A stretch of 5,163 nucleotides of DNA from Opitutaceae bacterium (GTDB lineage Bacteria > Verrucomicrobiota > Verrucomicrobiia > Opitutales > Opitutaceae). The notes beneath the pieces are model-generated. The model searched no databases. It saw only the letters and a list, made by a program, of their open reading frames with translations, and was not told the origin of the DNA. Positions 1-4,871 of this stretch are shown in pieces. The position numbers were made by a program, and so were the translations under genes. How positions within the stretch are numbered: the first letter of the stretch is position 1; each line of letters opens with the position of its first letter. The stretch spans positions 1-5,163 of the forward strand of contig JAISTY010000109.1 in NCBI GenBank assembly GCA_031272375.1, written 5' to 3'.

Positions 1-418
1 GCGGCGTGTTCTCATCCTGCGGCTCCGTCGCGGGCGTTCCGAAAACATGCGAGGACGCCGCGTAAAACAGGCGCGTCCGCGGCGAGACCCGCGCCATCGC
101 CGACAGGAAATGCAGCAGCCCGCGCACGTGAACCGCGTGACTGCGCCCGAACAATTCAAGCTCCGCGCTCCGCAGCGACTTGTCCTCCGCCGAATGATGG
201 TAGGCCGGCAGGTAATAGCATTCGTCCGGCTGTGTTTTTTGAAGCAACGCCAGCACCGGTTCGGGGCGCAAAATGTCCACCGCATCCCGATCCTCCGCGC
301 CCGGTTGCCATGTCTTGTTCCGGCCAACGCAAACCACCCTGTCGCCGCGACGCGCCAGCAGTTGCGACAACAAGGTGCCGTCCTGCCCGCCCGCGCCAAT
401 GATGAGGGAGGTTTTCAC
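1..418 (-). CDS. GDP-mannose 4,6-dehydratase-like NAD-dependent SDR, 3' end cut by window edge
   Basis: Only the first 139 residues are in the window; the gene continues past position 1. It starts with GTG at 418-416, which overlaps the TGA of the upstream methyltransferase gene (GTGA, 415-418), so translation is probably coupled. The start is right because the Rossmann beta-strand and dinucleotide loop begin at once: residues 2-13 read KTSLIIGAGGQD, with a GxGGQDG variant of the GITGQDG loop typical of GDP-mannose 4,6-dehydratases. Further family signatures are PDECYYLPAYHHS near residues 65-77 (compare PDEIYNLAAQSHV in classical Gmd) and AASSHVFG near residue 122 followed by PQDENTP, the equivalent of the SSxxYG strand with the catalytic Ser/Thr. 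The YxxxK pair lies beyond the edge. The family converts NDP-hexoses to 4-keto-6-deoxy sugars or epimerises them in the cytoplasm. The departures around YLPAYHHS suggest a paralogous sugar dehydratase/epimerase rather than standard Gmd, so the substrate is left open. Confidence 0.82.
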   Translation of the reverse strand, partial: MKTSLIIGAGGQDGTLLSQLLARRGDRVVCVGRNKTWQPGAEDRDAVDILRPEPVLALLQKTQPDECYYLPAYHHSAEDKSLRSAELELFGRSHAVHVRGLLHFLSAMARVSPRTRLFYAASSHVFGTPATEPQDENTP

Positions 419-1646
419 CCGACGACGTGGATTTCGGGCAGCGGAAACAGGAGTTTCCCGCCGCGTTGGAGGTAGGCGGCCTCGCGCCGGAGGATGTTCG
501 CTTTGAAATGCCAGGGCAGAACCATGAGGCAATCCGGCCGCCGCGCGTGCCCCTCGGTCTCGGAAATGATGGGGATTTCCGTCCCCGGCGTGACGCAGCC
601 GAACTTGTCCGGGTTGACCTCCAGAATCGCCGGCAGCAGCTCCGGCGTGATGCCGCAGTATTGCAAAATGACATTGCCCTTCGTGGACGCGCCGTAGCCG
701 AGCGCGCGTTTGCCCGCGCGTTTCAACTCCCGCAACTTGTCCGGCAACTCCTCCCGGTGCCGCAGCACGCGTTCCCTGAACCGCCCGAAGGCGGCGCCGT
801 TCTCAAGCCCCAGCTCCGCCTCCTCACGCAACAACCCGCCGACCGCCTCCGCCGCCTCGGGAAACGCGGAATCCCGATGCGCGACCGTCACCGCGAAACT
901 GCCGCCGTTGATGTCGTTGGTCCGCGCATCAATGATTTTCAACCCCGCCCTGTCCGTCATCCACTTGATTTGCTTGAGCGCGTAATACTCCAGATGCTCG
1001 TGGCAAATGGTGTCGTAGGCGTTGGTCTTGAGCATGAGCGGCAGATAACTCTGCTCCAGGTGCCAGATGCCGTCGGGCGCGAGCGCCTCGCGGATTTGCC
1101 CGACGAACTCCAGCGGCGCCTGCAAATCGTAAAACATGGCGATGGAGCTGATGAGCCTCGCCTTCGCGCCACCAACCGCCGCCGAAAACGCCCCGCCGGA
1201 AAAGAAATCCACCACAAGCCGGACGCCGTCCTGATAGTGATGCCGGAACTTTTCCGCCGACGGGTCAAAGCCGACGCGCGTGGTTTCCGCCGGGTAAAAC
1301 CCCAACGAGGTGCCATCGTTGCTCCCGATGTCCAGAACGACATCGCCGGGCTGGAGCGGGCGCAGTTTTTGCAAAAAAGCGGCCTTGGCGCGCAAATGCT
1401 CAATCATGGATGTGTTCAGTCCGGAGCGATACCCATAGTCCGGCCCGTAAAGCATCCGCGGGTTGTAATTGTGCCTCAACTGAACCAGCCCGCACCGCGG
1501 ACATTGGACAATCTCAAGCGGCGTGGAAGGCAGCCCCCCCCCCCGGCGGCAGGGAAAATGCCTGTGAAACAATGACTTCCGAGATCCAGCAAGGAACCCA
1601 AATCCGCGCCCTCGCAAATTCTGCACGTGTTGATGGAGTAATACAT
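415..1646 (-). CDS. Zinc-binding sugar C-methyltransferase (TylC3/NovU/TcaB9 type), frameshifted at a G11 tract
   Basis: This is a class I SAM-dependent methyltransferase of the three-domain family that C-methylates keto-deoxy nucleotide sugars (Methyltransf_13 zinc domain, Rossmann domain, Methyltransf_14). The natural ATG is at 1646-1644 and gives MYYSINTCRICEG; an in-frame TAA lies upstream. A weak GGGGG (1661-1657) precedes it by 9 nt. That frame runs into 11 Gs (1544-1534) and, as written, stops at 1478-1476 after 56 residues. The rest of the protein lies in the next frame. With 12 Gs it would be 410 aa, a normal length for the family: zinc cysteines C8, C11, C49, C52; GLVQL at 53-57; YGYRSGLN at 71-78; SAM loop LDIGSNDG at 105-112; the CHEHLEYY region (H216-E217-H218) that holds catalytic residues in relatives; GYGASTKGN at 317-325. 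The open frame that avoids the shift begins with GTG at 1722 but replaces the zinc knuckle with an unrelated basic N-terminus. The gene may be phase-variable, mutated or mis-sequenced. It sits directly upstream of, and overlaps, the dehydratase-like gene. Confidence 0.88.
1534..1544 (-). repeat. Poly-G tract (11 G on coding strand) inside the methyltransferase gene
   Basis: The plus strand has eleven consecutive C, read as eleven G in the methyltransferase mRNA, between codons for ...FPAA and LPST.... The tract is at the exact point where the homologous reading switches frame. The full gene span is 1232 nt, which is 3n+2, so adding one G or removing two restores one continuous frame. A G tract this long is unstable by slipped-strand mispairing and also prone to miscounting in sequencing. 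Confidence 0.95.
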
Positions 1647-1688
1647 AATAAATACGCCCCCGAAGATAATTCCATGCCGCGCAAAACC

Positions 1689-1722
1689 GTGAGAATTGTA
1701 AAGCCCGCTTTACGATTCTCAC
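1689..1722. promoter_or_regulatory. Near-perfect 34-nt inverted repeat (operator or 5'-UTR hairpin)
   Basis: Positions 1689-1703 (GTGAGAATTGTAAAG) pair with 1708-1722 (CTTTACGATTCTCAC): 15 base pairs with a single G-U (1697/1714) around a CCCG loop. The element ends 43 nt upstream of the methyltransferase ATG. No U-run follows on the plus strand and only a weak one (GGTTTTG) on the minus strand, so it is a poor terminator. An operator for a dimeric repressor or a leader hairpin of the leftward transcript is more likely. The GTG at 1722 sits in one arm, which argues further against it as a start codon. Confidence 0.5.
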
Positions 1723-1809
1723 GCTTTCAGAGATGCCCGGCTCCGAAAAACAGCCCGTTTACGGTTGGCCCACTATCCAATTGGAAAACAGAATATTAAA
1801 ACACGCCCT

Positions 1810-1840
1810 GACTAATTTTCAGTCGCGCCGCAAATTAGTC
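1810..1840. repeat. 9-bp perfect inverted repeat upstream of the reductase gene
   Basis: GACTAATTT (1810-1818) and AAATTAGTC (1832-1840) are exact reverse complements separated by 13 nt. The repeat lies 138 nt upstream of the reductase ATG in the AT-rich part of the divergent spacer. Symmetry and location fit a regulator binding site or a weak hairpin; there is no U-run. Function is inferred only from position. Confidence 0.4.
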
Positions 1841-1978
1841 GGAAATCATAAAACAAAATTGTCTCCAATGGGTTCCGCTTTGTCTGAAACCCATCGCCCG
1901 TCGCGCCACGGCGCAAGCCCCCCCGCCTCTTCCTTTTTCCTGCTGGCGCCCCGCGCGTTCCTTTCCCAGAAAACACCC

Positions 1979-2833
1979 ATGAACATCGCCATCACCGGCG
2001 CCACCGGCTTCATCGGCGGACACCTGCTCCGCGAACTCGCCGCCACCCCGCACACCCTCGCCGTCATCACGCGTCCGTCCTCGCCAACGCCCACGCTGCC
2101 CGCGCGGGTAACCGCCCTGCCCTTCGACCTCACCGGTGCCGGCGCCGACGCCTTCGCGCGCCTCGGCTCGCCCGACCTCCTCATCCACCTCGCCTGGGGC
2201 GCCCTCGGCGATTTCCAGTCGCCCGCGCACATGACGGACGAGCTGCCTCTTCATTTTAATTTCCTCCGCGCCCTCGTCACCGGCGGTCTCCCGCGCCTCG
2301 TGGTCGTCGGCACCTGCTTTGAATACGGTCTGCAAAACGGCGGACTTTCCGAGGACGCCCCCTGCGACCCTGTCACTTGGTATGGCCTCGCGAAACTCTC
2401 CCTCCTGCGCCAGCTCCAACTCCTCCAGCGCGCCCATCCCTTTGAACTCCTCTGGCCGCGCCTCTTCTACCTCCACGGCGACGGGCAGCCCCGCAATTCC
2501 ATCCACGCGCAACTCATGCGCGCCATCGCCGCCGGCGACCGCGAGTTCCCCATGTCCGCCGGCGAGCAACTCCGCGACTACCTGCCCGTCACCGAGGTCG
2601 CCCGCCTCCTCGCGCGCCTCGCGACCTCGCCGGCGACGGGCGTCGTCAATGTCTGCTCCGGCCGCCCCGTCTCCCTCCGCCGCCAGGTGGAAACGTGGAT
2701 CGCCGAACGCGGCGCCTCCATCGTGCCGCTCCTCGGCCGCTACCCTTACCGCGACTACGAGCCGCTCGCCTTCTGGGGTTCCACCCGCCGCCTGCAAACC
2801 CTCCTGCCGCCCGCGGGGGAAAAAAAACGTTAA
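1979..2833 (+). CDS. NAD(P)-dependent nucleotide-sugar epimerase/4-ketoreductase (extended SDR)
   Basis: A 284-aa extended short-chain dehydrogenase. The ATG at 1979 is chosen because the NAD(P)-binding strand starts at once: MNIAITGATGFIGGH has TGxxGxxG at residues 6-13. The open frame extends further upstream but encodes nothing recognisable there. Catalytic residues are visible: GTCFEYG at 111-117 with the active Thr112, and YGLAK at 135-139 giving Tyr135 and Lys139 of YxxxK. IHLAWGALGDFQ at 69-80 and the GTCFEYG block are typical of the reductases annotated as dTDP-6-deoxy-L-talose 4-dehydrogenase-like, which reduce 4-keto-6-deoxy sugars. The protein has no signal peptide and should be cytoplasmic. 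It is divergent from the C-methyltransferase and dehydratase-like genes, consistent with one deoxysugar pathway split over two transcripts. No clear Shine-Dalgarno sequence precedes it. An 8-A run (2820-2827) lies in the last codons, but the frame ends cleanly. Exact substrate and stereochemistry cannot be read from the sequence. Confidence 0.85.
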   Translation: MNIAITGATGFIGGHLLRELAATPHTLAVITRPSSPTPTLPARVTALPFDLTGAGADAFARLGSPDLLIHLAWGALGDFQSPAHMTDELPLHFNFLRALVTGGLPRLVVVGTCFEYGLQNGGLSEDAPCDPVTWYGLAKLSLLRQLQLLQRAHPFELLWPRLFYLHGDGQPRNSIHAQLMRAIAAGDREFPMSAGEQLRDYLPVTEVARLLARLATSPATGVVNVCSGRPVSLRRQVETWIAERGASIVPLLGRYPYRDYEPLAFWGSTRRLQTLLPPAGEKKR

Positions 2834-2850
2834 CCCTTTCACATCCCGCC

Positions 2851-3999
2851 ATGTCCTCCCTCAAAACCGCCGCGCTGACCGCGCTCCTCGCCTCCATTCC
2901 GCCCGCCGTCGCCGCGGCCCAAAACGCCCCCGCGCCCGACCCGCAGCGCGCCTTCAACTACCACAAACAATCCGAGGCCATGCTCCAGGAACAGGCGCGC
3001 GTCGTCTCCGCCCAGGCCCTCGCCGTCCTCGCCGCCCACCCGCCGTCCGCCTCCCCCTCCCCCGAACGCCTCCTCGCGCTCTTCGCCCTCGACGCCCTCC
3101 TCCACGACACCCGCCTCGACAAATCCCCCGCCTTCCTCGACGCCATGGACGCCCTCGCCGCCCGTGTCGCCGCCACCCTCGACGGCCCCGCCCCGACCGT
3201 CCCCCTCCGCGTCATCCGCTTCTACAACCACGGCTTCATCCTCCAAACCCCCTCCGTCACCCTCGCCATTGACCTCGTCCGCGGCGGCAAAAACGTCATC
3301 AACGGCATTGACGAGCAACCCTTCGTCAGCGAGGCCGCCATGCGGCGGGTTGTCGAACGCTGCGACGCCCTCCTCATCTCCCATCCCCACAACGACCACG
3401 CCGACCTCCGCGTCGCCGAGCTGTTCGCCGCCGCCGGCAAACCCGTCGTTGCCCCGCCCGGCCTCTGGGAGGCCTCCCCCAGCCACGGCGCCGCCGCCGA
3501 TGTCAAAGGCCGCCCCGTCGCCCCCGACGCCGCCCGCTTCGCCGCCATCGCCCCGAAACTCATCCGCCCCCGCGCCGCCGACGCCACCGCCCCCGCCGAC
3601 ATCACCCTCAACCTCCCCCTCAAAAACCGCGCCGTCGCCGTCCGCGCCTACCCCGGACACCAGGGCAAAGTCCCCAACAACGTCCACGCCATCACCACGC
3701 CCGAAGGCAAAACCGTCCTCCACACCGGCGACCAGGACGGCAAGGGCGACGACCTCGCCTGGCTCCTCAAAATCCACGAGCAGCAGCGCGTGGACGTCTT
3801 CCTCCCCCAATGCTGGATGTCCCGGCTGCCCCTCGTCACCAAAGGCGTCGCCCCCGCGCTCGTGCTCCCCGGACACGAGAACGAAATGGGCCACACCATA
3901 GACCACCGCGAATCCTGGTGGCAAAGCGTCCTCCGCGTCCAAAACCTCACCGCCCCCGCCATCCTCACCGCCTGGGGAGAACACGTTGACATCCCGTAA
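2851..3999 (+). CDS. Exported UlaG-like metallo-beta-lactamase-fold hydrolase
   Basis: A 382-aa protein starting at ATG 2851, 17 bp after the reductase stop, so probably co-transcribed. Residues 1-24 look like a Sec signal peptide: a short N-terminus with Lys5, a hydrophobic stretch TAALTALLASIPPAV, then AAAQ with likely cleavage around residue 23. Residues 25-118 are an Ala/Pro-rich helical segment not typical of UlaG. The metallo-beta-lactamase fold follows: RFYNHGFILQT (123-133), metal motif HPHNDH (178-183, HxHxDH), GH at 269-270 in YPGHQGKVPNN, HTGDQDG (291-297) with the bridging Asp294, and LPGHENEMGH (339-348). The family hydrolyses lactones, phosphodiesters and similar bonds with one or two metal ions (zinc or manganese). 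The export signal suggests action in the periplasm, and the substrate is unknown. Wobble positions are overwhelmingly C. Its place after a sugar reductase gene may be pathway-related or incidental. Confidence 0.85.
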   Translation: MSSLKTAALTALLASIPPAVAAAQNAPAPDPQRAFNYHKQSEAMLQEQARVVSAQALAVLAAHPPSASPSPERLLALFALDALLHDTRLDKSPAFLDAMDALAARVAATLDGPAPTVPLRVIRFYNHGFILQTPSVTLAIDLVRGGKNVINGIDEQPFVSEAAMRRVVERCDALLISHPHNDHADLRVAELFAAAGKPVVAPPGLWEASPSHGAAADVKGRPVAPDAARFAAIAPKLIRPRAADATAPADITLNLPLKNRAVAVRAYPGHQGKVPNNVHAITTPEGKTVLHTGDQDGKGDDLAWLLKIHEQQRVDVFLPQCWMSRLPLVTKGVAPALVLPGHENEMGHTIDHRESWWQSVLRVQNLTAPAILTAWGEHVDIP

Positions 4000-4128
4000 G
4001 CCCGAAAAAAAATCATCCCCAACATTAATATCCACAATAGTTTGCAATTCCGCCCCGAAAAAAATCCAAAATCCCTGTTGACGGAGGGTGCCGCGTCCCT
4101 ATTCCTCCGCGACATCAGTTTAACACTT
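4000..4128. other. 3' spacer after the hydrolase gene
   Basis: This non-coding stretch contains two similar A-rich patches: CCCGAAAAAAAATCATCC starting at 4002 and CCCCGAAAAAAATCC near 4053. It also has a TTGACG (4078-4083) that resembles a -35 box, but the best match at the right spacing, TATTCC at 4100-4105, is a poor -10. No open frame here looks like a gene. Confidence 0.5.
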
Positions 4129-4149
4129 CTCCCGCATAGCGGGAGTTTT
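4129..4149 (+). terminator. Short GC hairpin followed by TTTT
   Basis: CTCCCGC (4129-4135) pairs with GCGGGAG (4139-4145) in a perfect 7-bp stem with an ATA loop, followed by four T. It lies 130 nt after the hydrolase stop. This is a modest rho-independent terminator in the plus direction, or the first stem of a structured RNA that ends at the next hairpin. Confidence 0.5.
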
Positions 4150-4169
4150 GGGGTAACTAAGAAAGCAAA

Positions 4170-4209
4170 TGGCCGGTCGCTTAGGGGTAGGCGACCGGCC
4201 AACTTTTTT
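4170..4209 (+). terminator. Strong rho-independent terminator between convergent genes
   Basis: GGCCGGTCGC (4171-4180) and GCGACCGGCC (4191-4200) form a perfect 10-bp stem. The stem grows by T4170-A4201 outside, and by a T-G wobble and two A-T pairs inside, leaving a GGGG loop. Six T follow at 4204-4209. It is best placed to end rightward transcription from the reductase/hydrolase unit. On the minus strand the stem is followed only by ATTTGCTTTCTT, so it may also act, more weakly, on the leftward gene whose stop is at 4233. Confidence 0.8.
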
Positions 4210-4232
4210 CCAAAAAACGAACCGCCGCGCGG

Positions 4233-4676
4233 CTATCTCCCCTTCTCCAACGCCCGCTCCCCGCGCTCCGCCCGCGCCCGCCGACGCTCCGGCTGAAACG
4301 GCTTCAAAAACGCCTCCTGGAAATCGTAGCCCGTCGCGAAGTCCTCGCGCCGGTCCGTCTCCGATTTGCTGCACAGCTGGTATTCAATCAGGTTGAAGAC
4401 CACCTCCCCGAAATCCGCGCAGCAACGGATGCCCCACGACGCCAGCACTGTCGCCGTCAGCGGCCCGAATTGCGCCAGCGCGAACTCCCTCAACCCCTCC
4501 AGCACCTCCGCCGGCGAAAGCTGCCGCGTCTGCCCCTTCGCCCGCTTCTCCCGCTTGCGCGCCGCCTCCACGCAAAAGGACAGCCCCTCCCTCACAAACC
4601 CGTAGGCCTGCCCCGCGTAACGGGGATCCTCCTTGCGTATCAGCGTGACGATTTCGGTGAAGTCCAGTTCGGCCAT
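4233..4676 (-). CDS. Minf_1886-family protein (Verruc_Plancto-restricted, function unknown)
   Basis: A 147-aa protein. The ATG at 4676-4674 starts MAELDFTEIV directly at the conserved family region; an upstream open extension is low-complexity and Arg/Gly-rich and is not counted. Recognisable family blocks are EDPRYAGQAYGFVREGL (16-32), QLSPAEVLEGLREFALAQFG (52-71), TVLASWGI (76-83) and DFGEVVFNLIE (88-98), then SKSETDRREDF (103-113) and YDFQEAF (117-123). These match, from memory, the small family described as restricted to Verrucomicrobia and Planctomycetes (TIGR04138). No enzyme motif, signal peptide or membrane segment is visible, so it should be cytoplasmic. Three Cys (35, 85, 86) lie in or near conserved blocks. 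The tail from about residue 129 is rich in Arg and Glu and probably disordered or helical. Its biochemical function is unknown. It is convergent with the hydrolase gene and divergent from the prepilin gene. Confidence 0.85.
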   Translation of the reverse strand: MAELDFTEIVTLIRKEDPRYAGQAYGFVREGLSFCVEAARKREKRAKGQTRQLSPAEVLEGLREFALAQFGPLTATVLASWGIRCCADFGEVVFNLIEYQLCSKSETDRREDFATGYDFQEAFLKPFQPERRRARAERGERALEKGR

Positions 4677-4871
4677 AAATGGGCGGGCACCATGCACACC
4701 CGGCCCGCCCGTGCAACACGCAACCCGCGTTTTCCGCCCGCCGCACCGCGGAAATTTTCCAATGAAAAACACCCGCGCCCCCGAAAATCCCCTTGCCCGC
4801 GCCCGCCCCGCCCCCACCTTCCGCCCCCAACCGGACTCCCGGCAAATCCCTCAACTCACCCAATCCCTCCC
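4677..4871. other. Divergent spacer between Minf_1886-family and prepilin genes
   Basis: These 195 bp must hold the start sites of both flanking genes. Apart from the hairpin at 4681-4710, there is a small palindrome GGAAATTTTCC (4750-4760) and a long G-poor, C-rich stretch (about 4771-4871). No convincing -35/-10 pair is visible. A 37-codon open frame (4762-4875) ends in an ATGA overlap with the prepilin start, but its composition is not gene-like. Confidence 0.5.
4681..4710 (-). promoter_or_regulatory. GC-rich hairpin directly upstream of the Minf_1886-family start codon
   Basis: GGGCGGGC (4681-4688) and GCCCGCCC (4703-4710) form an 8-bp all-GC stem around a 14-nt loop. In the leftward transcript it ends 4 nt before the ATG at 4676, where a ribosome binding site would be, and no Shine-Dalgarno sequence is visible. 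It could limit translation initiation, if the transcript starts upstream of it. In such GC-rich DNA a chance match is possible. Confidence 0.4.

Larger units (their letters stand above)
1647..1978. other. Divergent intergenic region, AT-richer than its surroundings
   Basis: These 332 bp separate the leftward methyltransferase unit from the rightward reductase unit, so promoters for both should lie here. The stretch from about 1610 to 1870 is clearly richer in A and T than the flanking genes. It holds a 34-nt palindrome (1689-1722), a palindromic CCAATTGG (1777-1784) and an inverted repeat (1810-1840), described separately. I see no convincing -35/-10 pair at standard spacing on either strand and no credible small gene; the open frames crossing it are extensions or shadows of the flanking genes. 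Confidence 0.7.

Noticed and set aside
427..1575. 382-codon plus-strand open frame opposite the methyltransferase
   Set aside because: It is the antisense of a gene with clear family motifs. Its product is Arg/Pro-rich and shows no recognisable domain; high GC content favours such long shadows.
1689..1722. Reading the palindrome as a terminator
   Set aside because: No U-run follows on the plus strand, only a weak one on the minus strand, and no gene ends nearby in either direction.
1758..1800. Possible sigma-70 promoter around TTGGCC / CAGAAT / TATTAA
   Set aside because: No -35/-10 pair with acceptable match at 16-18 nt spacing could be assembled.
1733..1978. Upstream extension of the reductase frame to an ATG at 1733
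   Set aside because: The 82 extra residues look unlike protein, cross the inverted repeat, and precede a perfect Rossmann start at MNIAITG.
1835..2842. 335-codon minus-strand frame opposite the reductase
   Set aside because: Gly/Glu/Ala/Arg-rich shadow; the opposite strand has intact SDR catalytic motifs.
2695..2850. Upstream extension of the hydrolase frame into the reductase gene
   Set aside because: It would overlap 139 bp of the reductase in another frame and bury the signal peptide that begins at 2851.
2839..4047. 402-codon minus-strand frame opposite the hydrolase gene
   Set aside because: The product is a Gly/Val/Glu-rich low-complexity string produced by reading C-ending codons backwards. 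The plus strand has a signal peptide and a full metal motif.
4677..4817. N-terminal extension of the Minf_1886-family protein
   Set aside because: The added residues are Arg/Gly-rich and cross the hairpin; family similarity begins at the ATG at 4676.
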